Assembly: GCF_017809215.1 (NCBI RefSeq) | Contig: NZ_CP065424.1 | Location: 4,812,501 to 4,876,500, forward strand | Length of the DNA stretch: 64,000 nucleotides | Reading direction: 5' to 3' | From: Heyndrickxia oleronia | GTDB taxonomy: Bacteria; Bacillota; Bacilli; Bacillales; Bacillaceae_C | Shown: piece after piece, positions 52,793-61,990 of the stretch | Position numbering within the stretch: the first letter of the stretch is position 1 | Layout: the number at the start of each line of letters is the position of its first letter | The notes under the pieces: generated by a model | What the model saw: only the letters and a program-made list of their open reading frames with translations | What the model was told of the DNA's origin: nothing | The model's database searches: none | Program-made: the position numbers and the translations under genes

Positions 52793-53794
52793 TTAAATGA
52801 TTCTTCCTTTTGCAATTTTGTCCATGTTCTCAAGCATAATACCAGTACCAATTGCAACAGAATCCATAGGCTCTTCAGCTACTAATACAGGCACTTTTAA
52901 CTCTTCTGAAAGTAATTGATCAATACCGTGTAGTAAGGCTCCACCACCAGTTAAAATGACACCACGATCAATAATATCAGCTGATAGCTCAGGAGGAGTC
53001 TTCTCTAATACATTTTTAGCTGCCTGAACAATTACAGATATAGATTCTCGTAGGGCTAACTCAACCTCTTTTGAATTAACAGTAATTGTTCTCGGAAGAC
53101 CAGTTACCATATCACGACCGCGAATCTCCATCTCTTCATGTCTAGAACCAGGAAAGACAGTTCCAATATTTATCTTTATATTTTCCGCTGTGCGCTCACC
53201 GATTAAGAGCTTGTATTCCTTCTTAATATATTGAAGAATCTCATTATCAAATTTATCCCCTGCCATCTTAATAGATGCTGACGTAACAATATCCCCCATA
53301 GAGAGTACCGCAACATCTGTCGTACCACCACCGATGTCTACGACCATATTCCCGCTAGGCTGAAATATATCCATTCCTGCACCAATGGCTGCTACTTTTG
53401 GTTCCTCTTCCAAGTAAACCTTTTTACCGCCACTTTTTTCAGCAGCTTCTCTAATTGCCTTTTGTTCAACACTTGTGATATTCGTTGGGCAGCAAATAAG
53501 AATTCTTGGTTTTGATAAGAACCCCTTCACATTTAGCTTATTGATAAAATGTCTTAGCATGGTTTCGGTTACATCAAAATCTGCAATAACTCCATCTTTC
53601 AATGGACGAATGGCAACAATATTTCCTGGTGTTCTTCCGACCATCCTACGTGCTTCTTCTCCAACTGCCAAAACTTTATTAATATTTTTATCGATAGCTA
53701 CTACTGATGGCTCATTTAATACAATTCCTTGCCCTTTTACGTGGATCAATACATTTGCCGTTCCTAAGTCAATTCCAATATCCTTTGCAAACAT
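52793..53794 (-). CDS. mbl: MreB-like actin homologue Mbl
   Basis: 333 aa. Actin-fold phosphate loops DLGTANVLIH and VDIGGGTTDVAVLS, TGGGALLHG adenosine motif. It forms membrane filaments that guide lateral wall synthesis. AAGGAG about 6 nt before the ATG. The position between spoIIID and flhO is conserved in Bacillus, which favours Mbl over MreB. Confidence 0.94.
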   Translation of the reverse strand: MFAKDIGIDLGTANVLIHVKGQGIVLNEPSVVAIDKNINKVLAVGEEARRMVGRTPGNIVAIRPLKDGVIADFDVTETMLRHFINKLNVKGFLSKPRILICCPTNITSVEQKAIREAAEKSGGKKVYLEEEPKVAAIGAGMDIFQPSGNMVVDIGGGTTDVAVLSMGDIVTSASIKMAGDKFDNEILQYIKKEYKLLIGERTAENIKINIGTVFPGSRHEEMEIRGRDMVTGLPRTITVNSKEVELALRESISVIVQAAKNVLEKTPPELSADIIDRGVILTGGGALLHGIDQLLSEELKVPVLVAEEPMDSVAIGTGIMLENMDKIAKGRII

Positions 53795-53886
53795 GAAATG
53801 AAGCTCCTTCCATCATCTTTCCTGCGATTTTTTTTTATTTATGTAAAGTTTTATATGTACAAAATTTTTTATTTCCCTAAGTTAAT

Positions 53887-53897
53887 ATTCTAGCATA
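53887..53897 (-). promoter_or_regulatory. possible extended -10 promoter of mbl
   Basis: Minus strand TATGCTAGAAT: TAGAAT with the TGN extension, about 90 bp before mbl. The -35 region is weak. The remainder of the 317-bp gap 53795-54111 is AT-rich and shows no gene. Confidence 0.35.
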
Positions 53898-54079
53898 TTT
53901 TTGTCGATATTAGGAATGTATTGTCATAAATTTATGTTTAAAATTTGGAAAATTTTTATGAAACTTTTCCTTTATCAATAGGAAAATGCACCTATTCTAT
54001 ATTTTTTCGAAATAATTTTAAAACATTATTGATCATATAGATTATCTACTAGTTCTACAGAGTCCACTATATAAATTAA

Positions 54080-54103
54080 GAAGCAACCTTATTAGATTGC
54101 TTC
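54080..54103 (-). terminator. hairpin after spoIIID
   Basis: GAAGCAACCT / AGATTGCTTC with one mismatch and a 4-nt loop. The T tract behind it on the minus strand is weak (TTCTTAATTTAT), so termination is likely partial. Confidence 0.45.
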
Positions 54104-54111
54104 CCCATTTA

Positions 54112-54375
54112 TTAATTACTTTGTAATTCTTCCTTTTTATATTTTTGTTTCGTGGCTTCTCCACCACGAAGATGGCGAATTGATTTATGATAATCTAATA
54201 TTTCTTTTACCTCATTAGCAAGTTCAGGATTTATTTCTGGTAATCGTTCAGTTAAATCTTTGTGGACAGTACTTTTGGACACGCCAAACTCCTTCGCAAT
54301 GACGCGAACTGTTTTTCTCGTCTCCACGATATACTTTCCAATCTTGATAGTTCTCTCTTTGATGTAATCGTGCAC
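54112..54375 (-). CDS. spoIIID: SpoIIID, sporulation transcription factor
   Basis: 87 aa. Helix-turn-helix TVRVIAKEFGVSKSTVHKDL (about 22-41) and a basic tail. It tunes the mother-cell SigE programme. GTG start with GGGAGG upstream, as is usual for this gene. Its place before mbl is conserved. Confidence 0.95.
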   Translation of the reverse strand: MHDYIKERTIKIGKYIVETRKTVRVIAKEFGVSKSTVHKDLTERLPEINPELANEVKEILDYHKSIRHLRGGEATKQKYKKEELQSN

Positions 54376-54733
54376 ACCGCTCGCCCTCCCTAAATTGGAT
54401 GTGTGAGAAGTGCGAAATGAGACTCGCTCTTATAATGAATATGCTAGTTCCCGCGTGTGAGATTTGCAATTTCATAAATAAATTCTCAAAAGCGGCAGAA
54501 AGTTATTAATAACTTTCCATTTTACAATGACTAATCAAGTACGCAACTATATCTATAGGAAATGGGTTAACGATTCCTCACCTCAAACCTCTCTTTGTTT
54601 TTGTCAAGTTTGTAACATTTTATTAGCTTGGATAAAAATATATGCACAAAAACAATAATAAGGACAAGACTAATGTAAATATTTCTGAAAAATATAACAA
54701 AACCGTTTATATTATGTAGTTTTATTTCCAAAT
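54376..54733. other. upstream region of spoIIID with a perfect palindrome
   Basis: GAAAGTTATTAATAACTTTC at 54498-54517 is a perfect 20-bp palindrome, 123 bp before spoIIID. A likely -35 for SigE (GCATATTC on the minus strand near 54437) exists, but I do not find a convincing -10. I see no other gene in the region. Confidence 0.4.
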
Positions 54734-54762
54734 AAAAAAAGGGGTATCTCCCCTTTTTTTTT
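54734..54762 (-). terminator. terminator of spoIIQ
   Basis: AAAAAAAGGGG / CCCCTTTTTTT with a 5-nt loop, symmetrical, 5 nt after the spoIIQ stop codon on the minus strand. Confidence 0.8.
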
Positions 54763-54767
54763 AGTTG

Positions 54768-55604
54768 TTATCCTTGTGAATCTTTGTTTTCTGTTTGATC
54801 CAATGCATCATTTTTCTTATTTTCGCCATCCAATGAATTGGATTGGCTTTCGTCGGCTTCTCCATTTACATTTTCATTATTTTGCTCTTCCTTCACATTT
54901 TCCTTCATGACTTCTTTAATGGAAGAAAGTGGTTCTCCAAAATAAGATACAGGATTTACCGGAACATTATCTTTTCTAATTTCGAAATGCAAGTGTGTCC
55001 CAGCCTCTTGGTTTAATTGGCTAGTATTGGAGGTAGCAATTACTTGACCTTGCTTTACTTTATCTCCAACACTTACTTTAATGTCTTTAACCGATTGATA
55101 TTGAGTCACAACACCATCATCATGCTTAATTTCTATTACATTTCCTAATAAATCATCATTTTGTATATTAGAAACTGTACCACTTAATGCAGCTGCTACT
55201 TGGAATTCCTTTTTGTCCTTCATCGTAATATCAATACCACGATTTGGTTCATAAGTTGATCCATAAACTATCATTGCCGCCTCTTGCTTCTCTTCTGATG
55301 CATTTGCGTCATAGAATTCTTTTTCAATTTGGGCCTGCTTTTCATTTTTTACGGGCCACTTGAAGTTTTCTACAGATTTGTTTACTTCAACCGCAGGATT
55401 TTTATATCCATCTTTGCCTAGTTTATCCCCTTGATAGCCAAATTCATCCTTTGCTGATTGATTTCCTGCTGATTGGTACCAAAAGATTGCTGTAATGATT
55501 AATGCAGCACTTGCTAGATAAATAGCAGGATAAACCCAACGCTTTTTAAAAAAGTTTTTTGTACCTTTTTTTCGAGAAGTTAGTTTCTTTTCTTCCTCTC
55601 TCAT
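54768..55604 (-). CDS. spoIIQ: SpoIIQ, forespore engulfment-channel protein
   Basis: 278 aa. One N-terminal transmembrane helix (about 25-43) and an extracytoplasmic LytM/M23-like domain. The catalytic His of the HxGxD motif is Asn121 (NRGID), while HLHFEIR (His204, His206) is kept, so the protein should be inactive as an endopeptidase, like B. subtilis SpoIIQ. It forms the SpoIIIAH-SpoIIQ channel between forespore and mother cell. The disordered tail is rich in Glu, Asn and Ser. ATG 55604 (MREEEKK) matches the family start. Confidence 0.92.
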   Translation of the reverse strand: MREEEKKLTSRKKGTKNFFKKRWVYPAIYLASAALIITAIFWYQSAGNQSAKDEFGYQGDKLGKDGYKNPAVEVNKSVENFKWPVKNEKQAQIEKEFYDANASEEKQEAAMIVYGSTYEPNRGIDITMKDKKEFQVAAALSGTVSNIQNDDLLGNVIEIKHDDGVVTQYQSVKDIKVSVGDKVKQGQVIATSNTSQLNQEAGTHLHFEIRKDNVPVNPVSYFGEPLSSIKEVMKENVKEEQNNENVNGEADESQSNSLDGENKKNDALDQTENKDSQG

Positions 55605-55622
55605 TTTCATCACCTCAGCAAC

Positions 55623-55652
55623 CATTTTGAACACAAATGAGCAAATATATAC
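55623..55652 (-). promoter_or_regulatory. candidate SigF promoter of spoIIQ
   Basis: Minus strand: GTATA (55652-55648), 15 bp, GTTCAAAATG (55632-55623). The SigF consensus is GYATA-N15-GGNNANAMTR; one key G is replaced by T. The leader would be very short, about 13 nt, just including GAGGTGA. Confidence 0.35.
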
Positions 55653-55720
55653 ATTATTTCGAAAAAAAATTTAAAGTCTTTAGTATTCGACATAGTTATT
55701 AAAAATATGCATTTTTTATT

Positions 55721-55892
55721 AAAGGCTTTTTCATATAGTTTGTTGCTTTTGTATATGCCTACTGAGGGCTTTTAAACCTAATAAAGGATAGAAGGGTTGG
55801 TAGCTCTTATCTCAGTGAAATGCGGAGTTTAGCGTTCTTAGCAGATATTTACTAGTATACCTATTTTGCAATATTGTTTGAGGAAAGCCCTT
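55721..55892. repeat. MITE-like dispersed repeat, copy I
   Basis: Left ATTAAAGGCTTTTTC and TTTGTTGC, right GCAATATTGTTTGAGG with AAAGCCCTTAAT: inverted ends are clear. Interior CTCAGTGAAATGCGGAG and ACCTAATAAAGGATAG as in copy A. It lies between spoIIQ and spoIID, inside the sporulation cluster. Confidence 0.75.
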
Positions 55893-55916
55893 AATAAAAT
55901 GGTCATTTTGACAACA

Positions 55917-55949
55917 AAAAATAGCTTGTAGACTTTACAAGCTATTTTT
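55917..55949 (-). terminator. terminator of spoIID
   Basis: AAAATAGCTTGTA / TACAAGCTATTTT with a short loop. It can act both ways. Confidence 0.75.
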
Positions 55950-55957
55950 CATTTCTA

Positions 55958-56968
55958 TTATTTTTTCGCTGTTACTTTTTCTAGAAACGGTTTAGTAGAA
56001 TCAATTTGAACACCTTGGTAGTAATGCTTTACAATTTCTTTATAGTTCTTCCCCTTTTCAGCCATTCCATTTGCTCCATATTGGCTCATTCCCACTCCAT
56101 GTCCGTAACCCTTCGTTGTTATAATTATATTATCCCCTTTTCTAATCCATTGAAAATCAGATGATCGCAAATTTAACTTACTACGAACTTCTCTTCCAGT
56201 AAACTGCTTTCCCCCTATCATAACCGTGCTGACTCGTTTCCCTTTTGTTAATGATGTAATAGCCCCAATATCTGTTCCATTAAGTTTGACACCCAACTGA
56301 CTTTCAAAATCAGTGACACTAATTGTTTTTTGGCTTTGAAATTTTGGTGAATTTTTATCCCAAGGGCTTTCTACACTTTTTAAATAAGGGATAGCACTAG
56401 ACCAATACTCCTCAGAGTTTTCAGTAAATCCATTACTTGTAGAGAAAAATACGGCATCAATTGGCGTTCCGTTATATGTTAATATTTCACCAGATGTTGC
56501 TTTTACTGCATCTGTAATCTTTTTTAATCGCCAATTATATTCATCTCCCCATTGTTTTTTTAACTCAGTTTTATTTTTGAAGACTTGATCACTGATCGTG
56601 TCTGTAATATTAGCCCCTTCAGGAAGGTCACTATTCCCACCTAGTAACAGATGCCTAATAATAAACGTCCTTGCAGCTAAAGCTTGAGCCTTTAACGCTT
56701 CTTCTTCAAAGTCAGCATTCATCTCCGAGGCTACAACGCCTACAACATATTCTTCAAGAGGCAATGTTTCAACTTTTTGACTTTGATCGCGATATACTGA
56801 CACCTCTATGGATGGTGTAACAATATTTGATTTTGGTTTTTTTACATTGTCATCAAGCTTTCCACTTGCTTTTCCGGAAGAGTAGGGAAGTACAAGTAGG
56901 GTTGGAATGGTGAAGGATACGACTAGAACTAGGACTGTAATAAGTATAATGAGTTTATATTGCTTCAT
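55958..56968 (-). CDS. spoIID: SpoIID, peptidoglycan lytic transglycosylase of engulfment
   Basis: 336 aa. One N-terminal membrane helix; SpoIID domain with EALKAQALAARTF, then the C-terminal GYGHGVGMSQYGANGMA motif. It cleaves septal peptidoglycan in the mother cell with SpoIIP and SpoIIM. The start ATG follows AGGAGG by 8 nt. Conserved place between spoIIQ and murAA. Confidence 0.94.
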   Translation of the reverse strand: MKQYKLIILITVLVLVVSFTIPTLLVLPYSSGKASGKLDDNVKKPKSNIVTPSIEVSVYRDQSQKVETLPLEEYVVGVVASEMNADFEEEALKAQALAARTFIIRHLLLGGNSDLPEGANITDTISDQVFKNKTELKKQWGDEYNWRLKKITDAVKATSGEILTYNGTPIDAVFFSTSNGFTENSEEYWSSAIPYLKSVESPWDKNSPKFQSQKTISVTDFESQLGVKLNGTDIGAITSLTKGKRVSTVMIGGKQFTGREVRSKLNLRSSDFQWIRKGDNIIITTKGYGHGVGMSQYGANGMAEKGKNYKEIVKHYYQGVQIDSTKPFLEKVTAKK

Positions 56969-56984
56969 GCTTGATGCCTCCTAT

Positions 56985-57013
56985 ATTTTTATACACTACA
57001 TTCCATTCATATG
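56985..57013 (-). promoter_or_regulatory. possible SigE promoter of spoIID
   Basis: Minus strand: CATATG (57013-57008), 14 bp, TATAAAAAT (56993-56985). It only loosely fits the SigE pattern (ATA in -35, CATACA in -10). The upstream gap 57014-57230 has nothing else that I recognise. Confidence 0.3.
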
Positions 57014-57230
57014 GAGATGGACAAGCTTTTATGACAAGTAATTCTCGTACTTTCAGGGCTAAAACAAACACTTGCGGAAAACCATTTATTCTGTCTCGGT
57101 AGGAATAAGGATGAGCTATTTTTATTTTTCCTTAAGCATACAAACCATTACATCATATTCTGCTTTTTTGACCTAGATGGTATAAACAGTCTTTATACAC
57201 TACAAACGAAACTATATCATTTAGTGGACA

Positions 57231-57278
57231 ACAAAAAAGAGCAAAGATTATTTTGCACCATGCAAATAATCTTTGCTC
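57231..57278 (-). terminator. terminator of murA
   Basis: GAGCAAAGATTATTT / AAATAATCTTTGCTC, 15-bp arms with a 10-nt loop region, followed on the minus strand by TTTTTTGTT. Confidence 0.85.
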
Positions 57279-57319
57279 CTTCAAGAGGCCAATAACCATT
57301 ATGAAAATTTTCTATTGGT

Positions 57320-58627
57320 TTAAATCTGTTCTGAAAGAAATTGTTTCGAGTCATTTGAAATTTCTACTTCATCATTAACACGTTCAATATCTGCTCCTAG
57401 TGCAGCTAATTTATTATGGAAATTTAAATAACCTCGATCTAAATGTTTAAGTTCTGTCACTCTTGTATAACCTTCTGCCCTTAGGCCAGCAATAATTAGA
57501 GCTGCAGCAGCGCGTAAATCAGTAGCTGACACTTCTGCACCTTGAAGCTGACACGGACCATTGATTATTACAGAACGTCCTTCTATTTTAATATCAGAAT
57601 TCATCCGACGAAACTCTTCAACATGCATAAATCTGTTTTCAAATACCGTTTCCGTTATCATTCCAGTACCCTCTGCAACGACTAGTAAAGACATCATCTG
57701 TGATTGCATATCCGTTGGAAATCCTGGATGTGGCATTGTTTTAATATCTACTGCTTTGAGCTTCTCTGGACCAATAACTCGTAAGCCTTGATCTTCTTCA
57801 ATGATCACTACACCCATTTCCTCAAGCTTAGCAATCAATGATGTTAAGTGCTCAGGAACTGCTCCTTTTACAAGTACATTCCCTCCTGTAATAGCAGCAG
57901 CGATCATAAACGTACCTGCTTCGATTCGATCAGGGATAATCGTGTGATCAGCAGCATATAGTCGTTCTACACCTTCAATACGAATGGTACCAGTTCCTGC
58001 TCCCTTGACGACCGCACCCATTTTATTTAGATAATTTGCTAAATCTACGATTTCTGGTTCCTTTGCACAGTTTTCAAGAGTAGTTACTCCATTAGCTAAA
58101 GTTGCAGCCATCATAATATTTTGCGTAGCACCAACACTTGGGAAATCTAAATAAATCTTTGCCCCACGTAAACGCCCTTCTGATTCAGCCTCTATAAAAC
58201 CATTTCCTACCTTAACTTTAGCACCCATAGCCTCAAAACCTTTAAGATGTAAATCAATCGGTCTTGATCCTATTGCACAACCACCAGGTAATGCTACACG
58301 AGCTCTTCCTGTTCTTGCTAATAATGGTCCCATAACAAGTACAGAAGCACGCATTTTACGTACATACTCAAATGGAGCCTCAATTAATAACTCTCTTGAT
58401 GCATCTACAGTAATTTTATTTTCTTGAAACGTTACTTCGGCATTCAAATAGCGTAACACTTCACTAATTGTATATACATCGGAGAGTGATGGTACATCAC
58501 GAATAACACTTATTCCTTCACTAGCTAACAATGATGCAGCGATAACAGGCAGTACAGCATTTTTTGCACCTTCAACTTGAACCGTACCGTTAAGCCTTTT
58601 TCCGCCGCGGACGATGATTTTTTCCAA
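57320..58627 (-). CDS. murAA: UDP-N-acetylglucosamine 1-carboxyvinyltransferase MurA
   Basis: 435 aa. Inverse alpha/beta barrel; catalytic Cys117 in LPGGCAIGSRP, the residue that fosfomycin alkylates. First committed step of peptidoglycan precursor synthesis. Its place between ywmB and spoIID marks it as the murAA paralogue. ATG start with GGGGAA upstream. Confidence 0.95.
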   Translation of the reverse strand: MEKIIVRGGKRLNGTVQVEGAKNAVLPVIAASLLASEGISVIRDVPSLSDVYTISEVLRYLNAEVTFQENKITVDASRELLIEAPFEYVRKMRASVLVMGPLLARTGRARVALPGGCAIGSRPIDLHLKGFEAMGAKVKVGNGFIEAESEGRLRGAKIYLDFPSVGATQNIMMAATLANGVTTLENCAKEPEIVDLANYLNKMGAVVKGAGTGTIRIEGVERLYAADHTIIPDRIEAGTFMIAAAITGGNVLVKGAVPEHLTSLIAKLEEMGVVIIEEDQGLRVIGPEKLKAVDIKTMPHPGFPTDMQSQMMSLLVVAEGTGMITETVFENRFMHVEEFRRMNSDIKIEGRSVIINGPCQLQGAEVSATDLRAAAALIIAGLRAEGYTRVTELKHLDRGYLNFHNKLAALGADIERVNDEVEISNDSKQFLSEQI

Positions 58628-58659
58628 AAGTATTCCCCTCCGCGTCCATTTTCTCTATA

Positions 58660-59403
58660 TTAATATTCAATCGTTATGATAGGTGTGCCAATTACAATGC
58701 TCGTATTGGCGCCCAATCCTTTTTTTCTTAAGCCAATTTGCATATTCATCGAATGATTCCTAGTAGGAATTGATTGCTCTAATTTTGATGAATAGGCAGA
58801 AATAGAATAAAAATCTTTTTCCATCAATGCTTCTTCTTCTTTAGCTTTTAAGCTTGTCATTAAATTAGATAATTTTGAGGATAAAACCTTATCAATTTTA
58901 TCACTGAATTCGCCTTTAATACAAGAGAAAACTACAGGTTTCTGTTTAAATAAAACTTCCATTTTTTCACTGATTCTTTTATTGATTTTTATCCCAATTT
59001 GATTATTCCAAACAGTTCCTTTAACCTCATATATTAAATACGATTGCGGTTGATTTTTTGTTGGGGTCGACAATATTTTTATTGTTTCGACATAATCCCT
59101 TTTTTTTGAAAAACCAATTGCTTTTAATTCATCATTTTCAGTACTTAACTTCCAATCATAAGCGGGATATTGTTTTTTTACTCTTTGAACCTGAGCTAAC
59201 CACTCCTCATTAGAGGAAATATCAATGGTTTCTCTTGTATATAGAGACCATCCAGTTATCTTCCCTTTTTCATTTTTGATCGCTTCAGCCAATTTTTCTA
59301 AATCGGTAGTAACTGTAGCAGATACCATCTTATTCCCAATAATGACAAATACAAAACAAATAATAATTCCAATAACTAGAAAGTAAGTCATATTTTTTTT
59401 CAT
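58660..59403 (-). CDS. ywmB: YwmB-like exported protein (TATA-box-like fold)
   Basis: 247 aa. N-terminal signal anchor (about 4-25), then an extracytoplasmic domain of the YwmB/TATA-box-like family. Role unknown. 33 bp before murA and likely cotranscribed with it. GGAG before the ATG. Confidence 0.83.
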   Translation of the reverse strand: MKKNMTYFLVIGIIICFVFVIIGNKMVSATVTTDLEKLAEAIKNEKGKITGWSLYTRETIDISSNEEWLAQVQRVKKQYPAYDWKLSTENDELKAIGFSKKRDYVETIKILSTPTKNQPQSYLIYEVKGTVWNNQIGIKINKRISEKMEVLFKQKPVVFSCIKGEFSDKIDKVLSSKLSNLMTSLKAKEEEALMEKDFYSISAYSSKLEQSIPTRNHSMNMQIGLRKKGLGANTSIVIGTPIITIEY

Positions 59404-59679
59404 ATTAAATTCCCCTCTCCTTAGTAAAAGTCTTTACCAGTAGAGAAGAGTACATACTTGGGAAAAGTCGTCATCTTTTGACAATGGTTATCAGCTCTTA
59501 TTTATTAAACTCAGCTGAAAATGTTGGACATTTTAAGTCCCTCAAACGTTGCCATACAGCTATTTTTAGTATCACTATTTAGACGTTTTTCCACTGAAAA
59601 AGTAACACTAAAATGACAACATTAAATCAAATCATAATCAATATTTATTCATTTGAAAATAGGAAAGTTGGTCTATTTA

Positions 59680-59931
59680 TTACAAATTAATGACGAAATC
59701 AAGAATAAGAGGAAGCTGCCTGGACCAAAGTAGATAGTCTAAAAAGAAATTACTAATTGAAGAACCTATTGCAATGGTGATGAAAATGTATAAGAGTCTA
59801 GCCTGCAATACACGATTAGGCTTTAATAGCTTTTCAAAATTTAATGCGCCTAATGCCCAAAATGTAAGGCATATAAAAAACAAATGTGAAATAATATTAG
59901 TTAATGCTTGTTGACCAAAGCTTACATCCAT
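59680..59931 (-). CDS. ywzB: DUF1146 small membrane protein (YwzB)
   Basis: About 83 aa, two transmembrane helices (about 10-32 and 46-68). YwzB family, found downstream of the atp operon in Bacillus. The start ATG 59931 (MDVSFGQQAL) or the upstream ATG 59958 are both possible; AAAGGATG suits either. Function unknown. Confidence 0.7.
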   Translation of the reverse strand: MDVSFGQQALTNIISHLFFICLTFWALGALNFEKLLKPNRVLQARLLYIFITIAIGSSISNFFLDYLLWSRQLPLILDFVINL

Positions 59932-60028
59932 TACTTTTTTACATCCTTTCATTTTCAAAGCAATCTATTTTTTGTTCCTTTGAATGACTATAAAACATTG
60001 CAAGCAACAAGAAATAAATACTTTTTTA

Positions 60029-60065
60029 AAAACACCTTCTGACAGAAACTATCAGAAGGTGTTTT
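60029..60065 (-). terminator. terminator of the atp operon
   Basis: AAAACACCTTCTGA / TCAGAAGGTGTTTT perfect 14-bp stem with a 9-nt loop, 7 nt after the atpC stop codon. Confidence 0.85.
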
Positions 60066-60072
60066 AAGCAAT

Positions 60073-60477
60073 TTAGAAGCGATGTTCGTAAACATTAATC
60101 CGGTTGACTGCACGTCTTAATGCTAATTCTGCACGCACTTGATCAATATCTGCTTGGTTTGATTGAATGCGACTTTCTGCACGTGACTTAGCTTCTTTCG
60201 CACGTTCAATATCAATGCTTTCTTCCTTTTCAGCTGATTGAGCTAAAATGGTTACTTGCTCTGGACGTACTTCAAGAAACCCACCGCTTACTGCTACTAG
60301 CTCAGTGTTATTGCCGTTTTTTAGTCGTACAGCACCGATTTGAAGTGGTGCAACCATTGGAATATGTCCCGGCAAAATACCCAATTCACCACTTTGGGCT
60401 TTTGTACTTACCATTTCAACATTAGAATCATACACTGGGCCGTCTGGAGTGACAATACTGACTTTTAATGTCTTCAT
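60073..60477 (-). CDS. atpC: ATP synthase epsilon subunit
   Basis: 134 aa. N-terminal beta sandwich (SIVTPDGPVYDSNVEMVST) and C-terminal helical hairpin with Ala/Arg-rich segments that can inhibit ATP hydrolysis. Last gene of the operon. Confidence 0.95.
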   Translation of the reverse strand: MKTLKVSIVTPDGPVYDSNVEMVSTKAQSGELGILPGHIPMVAPLQIGAVRLKNGNNTELVAVSGGFLEVRPEQVTILAQSAEKEESIDIERAKEAKSRAESRIQSNQADIDQVRAELALRRAVNRINVYEHRF

Positions 60478-60499
60478 TTTTGATCCTCCTGGTCCCTTA

Positions 60500-61924
60500 T
60501 TATACCTCTACGCCCATCTCTTTAGCTTGTTTGATAACATCTTCAATGGAACCAACAAGACGGAAAGCATCCTCTGGAAGATGGTCGTATTTACCTTCAA
60601 GTACTTCTTTGAATCCTTTAACTGTTTCTTTTACAGGTACATAAGACCCTTTTTGACCTGTAAATTGTTCAGCTACATGGAAGTTCTGGGATAAGAAGAA
60701 CTGGATACGACGAGCACGAGCAACAATAAGTTTGTCATCATCACTTAACTCATCCATACCTAAAATAGCGATAATATCTTGTAATTCTCTATAGCGTTGT
60801 AATGTTTGTTGAACTTGACGAGCTACATTATAATGCTCTTCACCTACAATCTCAGGTGAAAGTGCACGGGATGTAGATGCAAGTGGATCTACCGCAGGGT
60901 AAATACCCATTTCAGAAAGTTTACGCTCTAAGTTTGTTGTTGCATCTAAGTGAGCAAATGTTGTTGCCGGAGCCGGATCTGTATAGTCATCGGCAGGAAC
61001 GTAAATTGCCTGAATCGATGTAACTGAACCTACATTTGTAGATGTAATACGTTCTTGTAATTGACCCATTTCAGTTGCAAGTGTTGGTTGATAACCAACC
61101 GCAGAAGGCATACGTCCTAAAAGGGCAGATACCTCTGAACCTGCTTGCGTGAAACGGAAAATATTATCAATAAATAGAAGCACGTCTTGACCTTGTACAT
61201 CACGGAAATATTCCGCCATTGTTAAGCCAGTTAAAGCAACACGCATACGTGCACCTGGTGGCTCATTCATTTGACCAAAGACCATTGCTGTTTTCTTAAT
61301 AACACCAGAATCTGTCATTTCCCAGTAAAGGTCATTCCCCTCACGAGTACGCTCTCCTACACCAGCGAATACAGAAATACCACCATGTTCTTGGGCAATA
61401 TTATTAATTAACTCTTGAATTAATACAGTCTTACCTACACCGGCACCACCAAAGAGACCAATCTTACCACCTTTAATATATGGAGCAAGTAAGTCAACTA
61501 CTTTAATACCTGTTTCGAGAATTTCAACTTCTGTTGAAAGCTGTTCAAAACTTGGTGCTGTACGATGAATCGGATCACGACGTGCATCTGCAGGAACTTC
61601 ACCATTTAAGTCAATTGCTTCACCTAATACGTTGAATACACGACCAAGAGTTACGTCACCTACTGGAACAGAAATTGGTGCACCACTGTCAAGTACATCC
61701 ATTCCACGTTGGACACCGTCTGTCGAATCCATAGCAATCGTACGTACAGAATCATCACCTAAGTGAAGTGCAACTTCTAAAGTTAAATCAATATCAACCT
61801 CAGTTGCAGTTTGGGCTTTATATTGAATTTTTAACGCATTATAAATATCTGGAAGTTGACCGTTATCAAACTTGACGTCAACAACCGGACCCATTACTTG
61901 AAGAACGCGTCCAGTGTTCATCAT
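60500..61924 (-). CDS. atpD: ATP synthase beta subunit
   Basis: 474 aa. Walker A GGAGVGKT near 155-162, GERTREGND with the catalytic Glu, and ALLGRMPSAVGYQPTLA. It carries the catalytic sites of F1. AGGAGGG 4-7 nt before tandem ATGs. Confidence 0.97.
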   Translation of the reverse strand: MMNTGRVLQVMGPVVDVKFDNGQLPDIYNALKIQYKAQTATEVDIDLTLEVALHLGDDSVRTIAMDSTDGVQRGMDVLDSGAPISVPVGDVTLGRVFNVLGEAIDLNGEVPADARRDPIHRTAPSFEQLSTEVEILETGIKVVDLLAPYIKGGKIGLFGGAGVGKTVLIQELINNIAQEHGGISVFAGVGERTREGNDLYWEMTDSGVIKKTAMVFGQMNEPPGARMRVALTGLTMAEYFRDVQGQDVLLFIDNIFRFTQAGSEVSALLGRMPSAVGYQPTLATEMGQLQERITSTNVGSVTSIQAIYVPADDYTDPAPATTFAHLDATTNLERKLSEMGIYPAVDPLASTSRALSPEIVGEEHYNVARQVQQTLQRYRELQDIIAILGMDELSDDDKLIVARARRIQFFLSQNFHVAEQFTGQKGSYVPVKETVKGFKEVLEGKYDHLPEDAFRLVGSIEDVIKQAKEMGVEV

Positions 61925-61990
61925 TTTCCCTCCTATCTTGCATTAGAGAAAGCTTTAGTAAAAGCCTCTTTTAAACAATCATTTTTCAGT

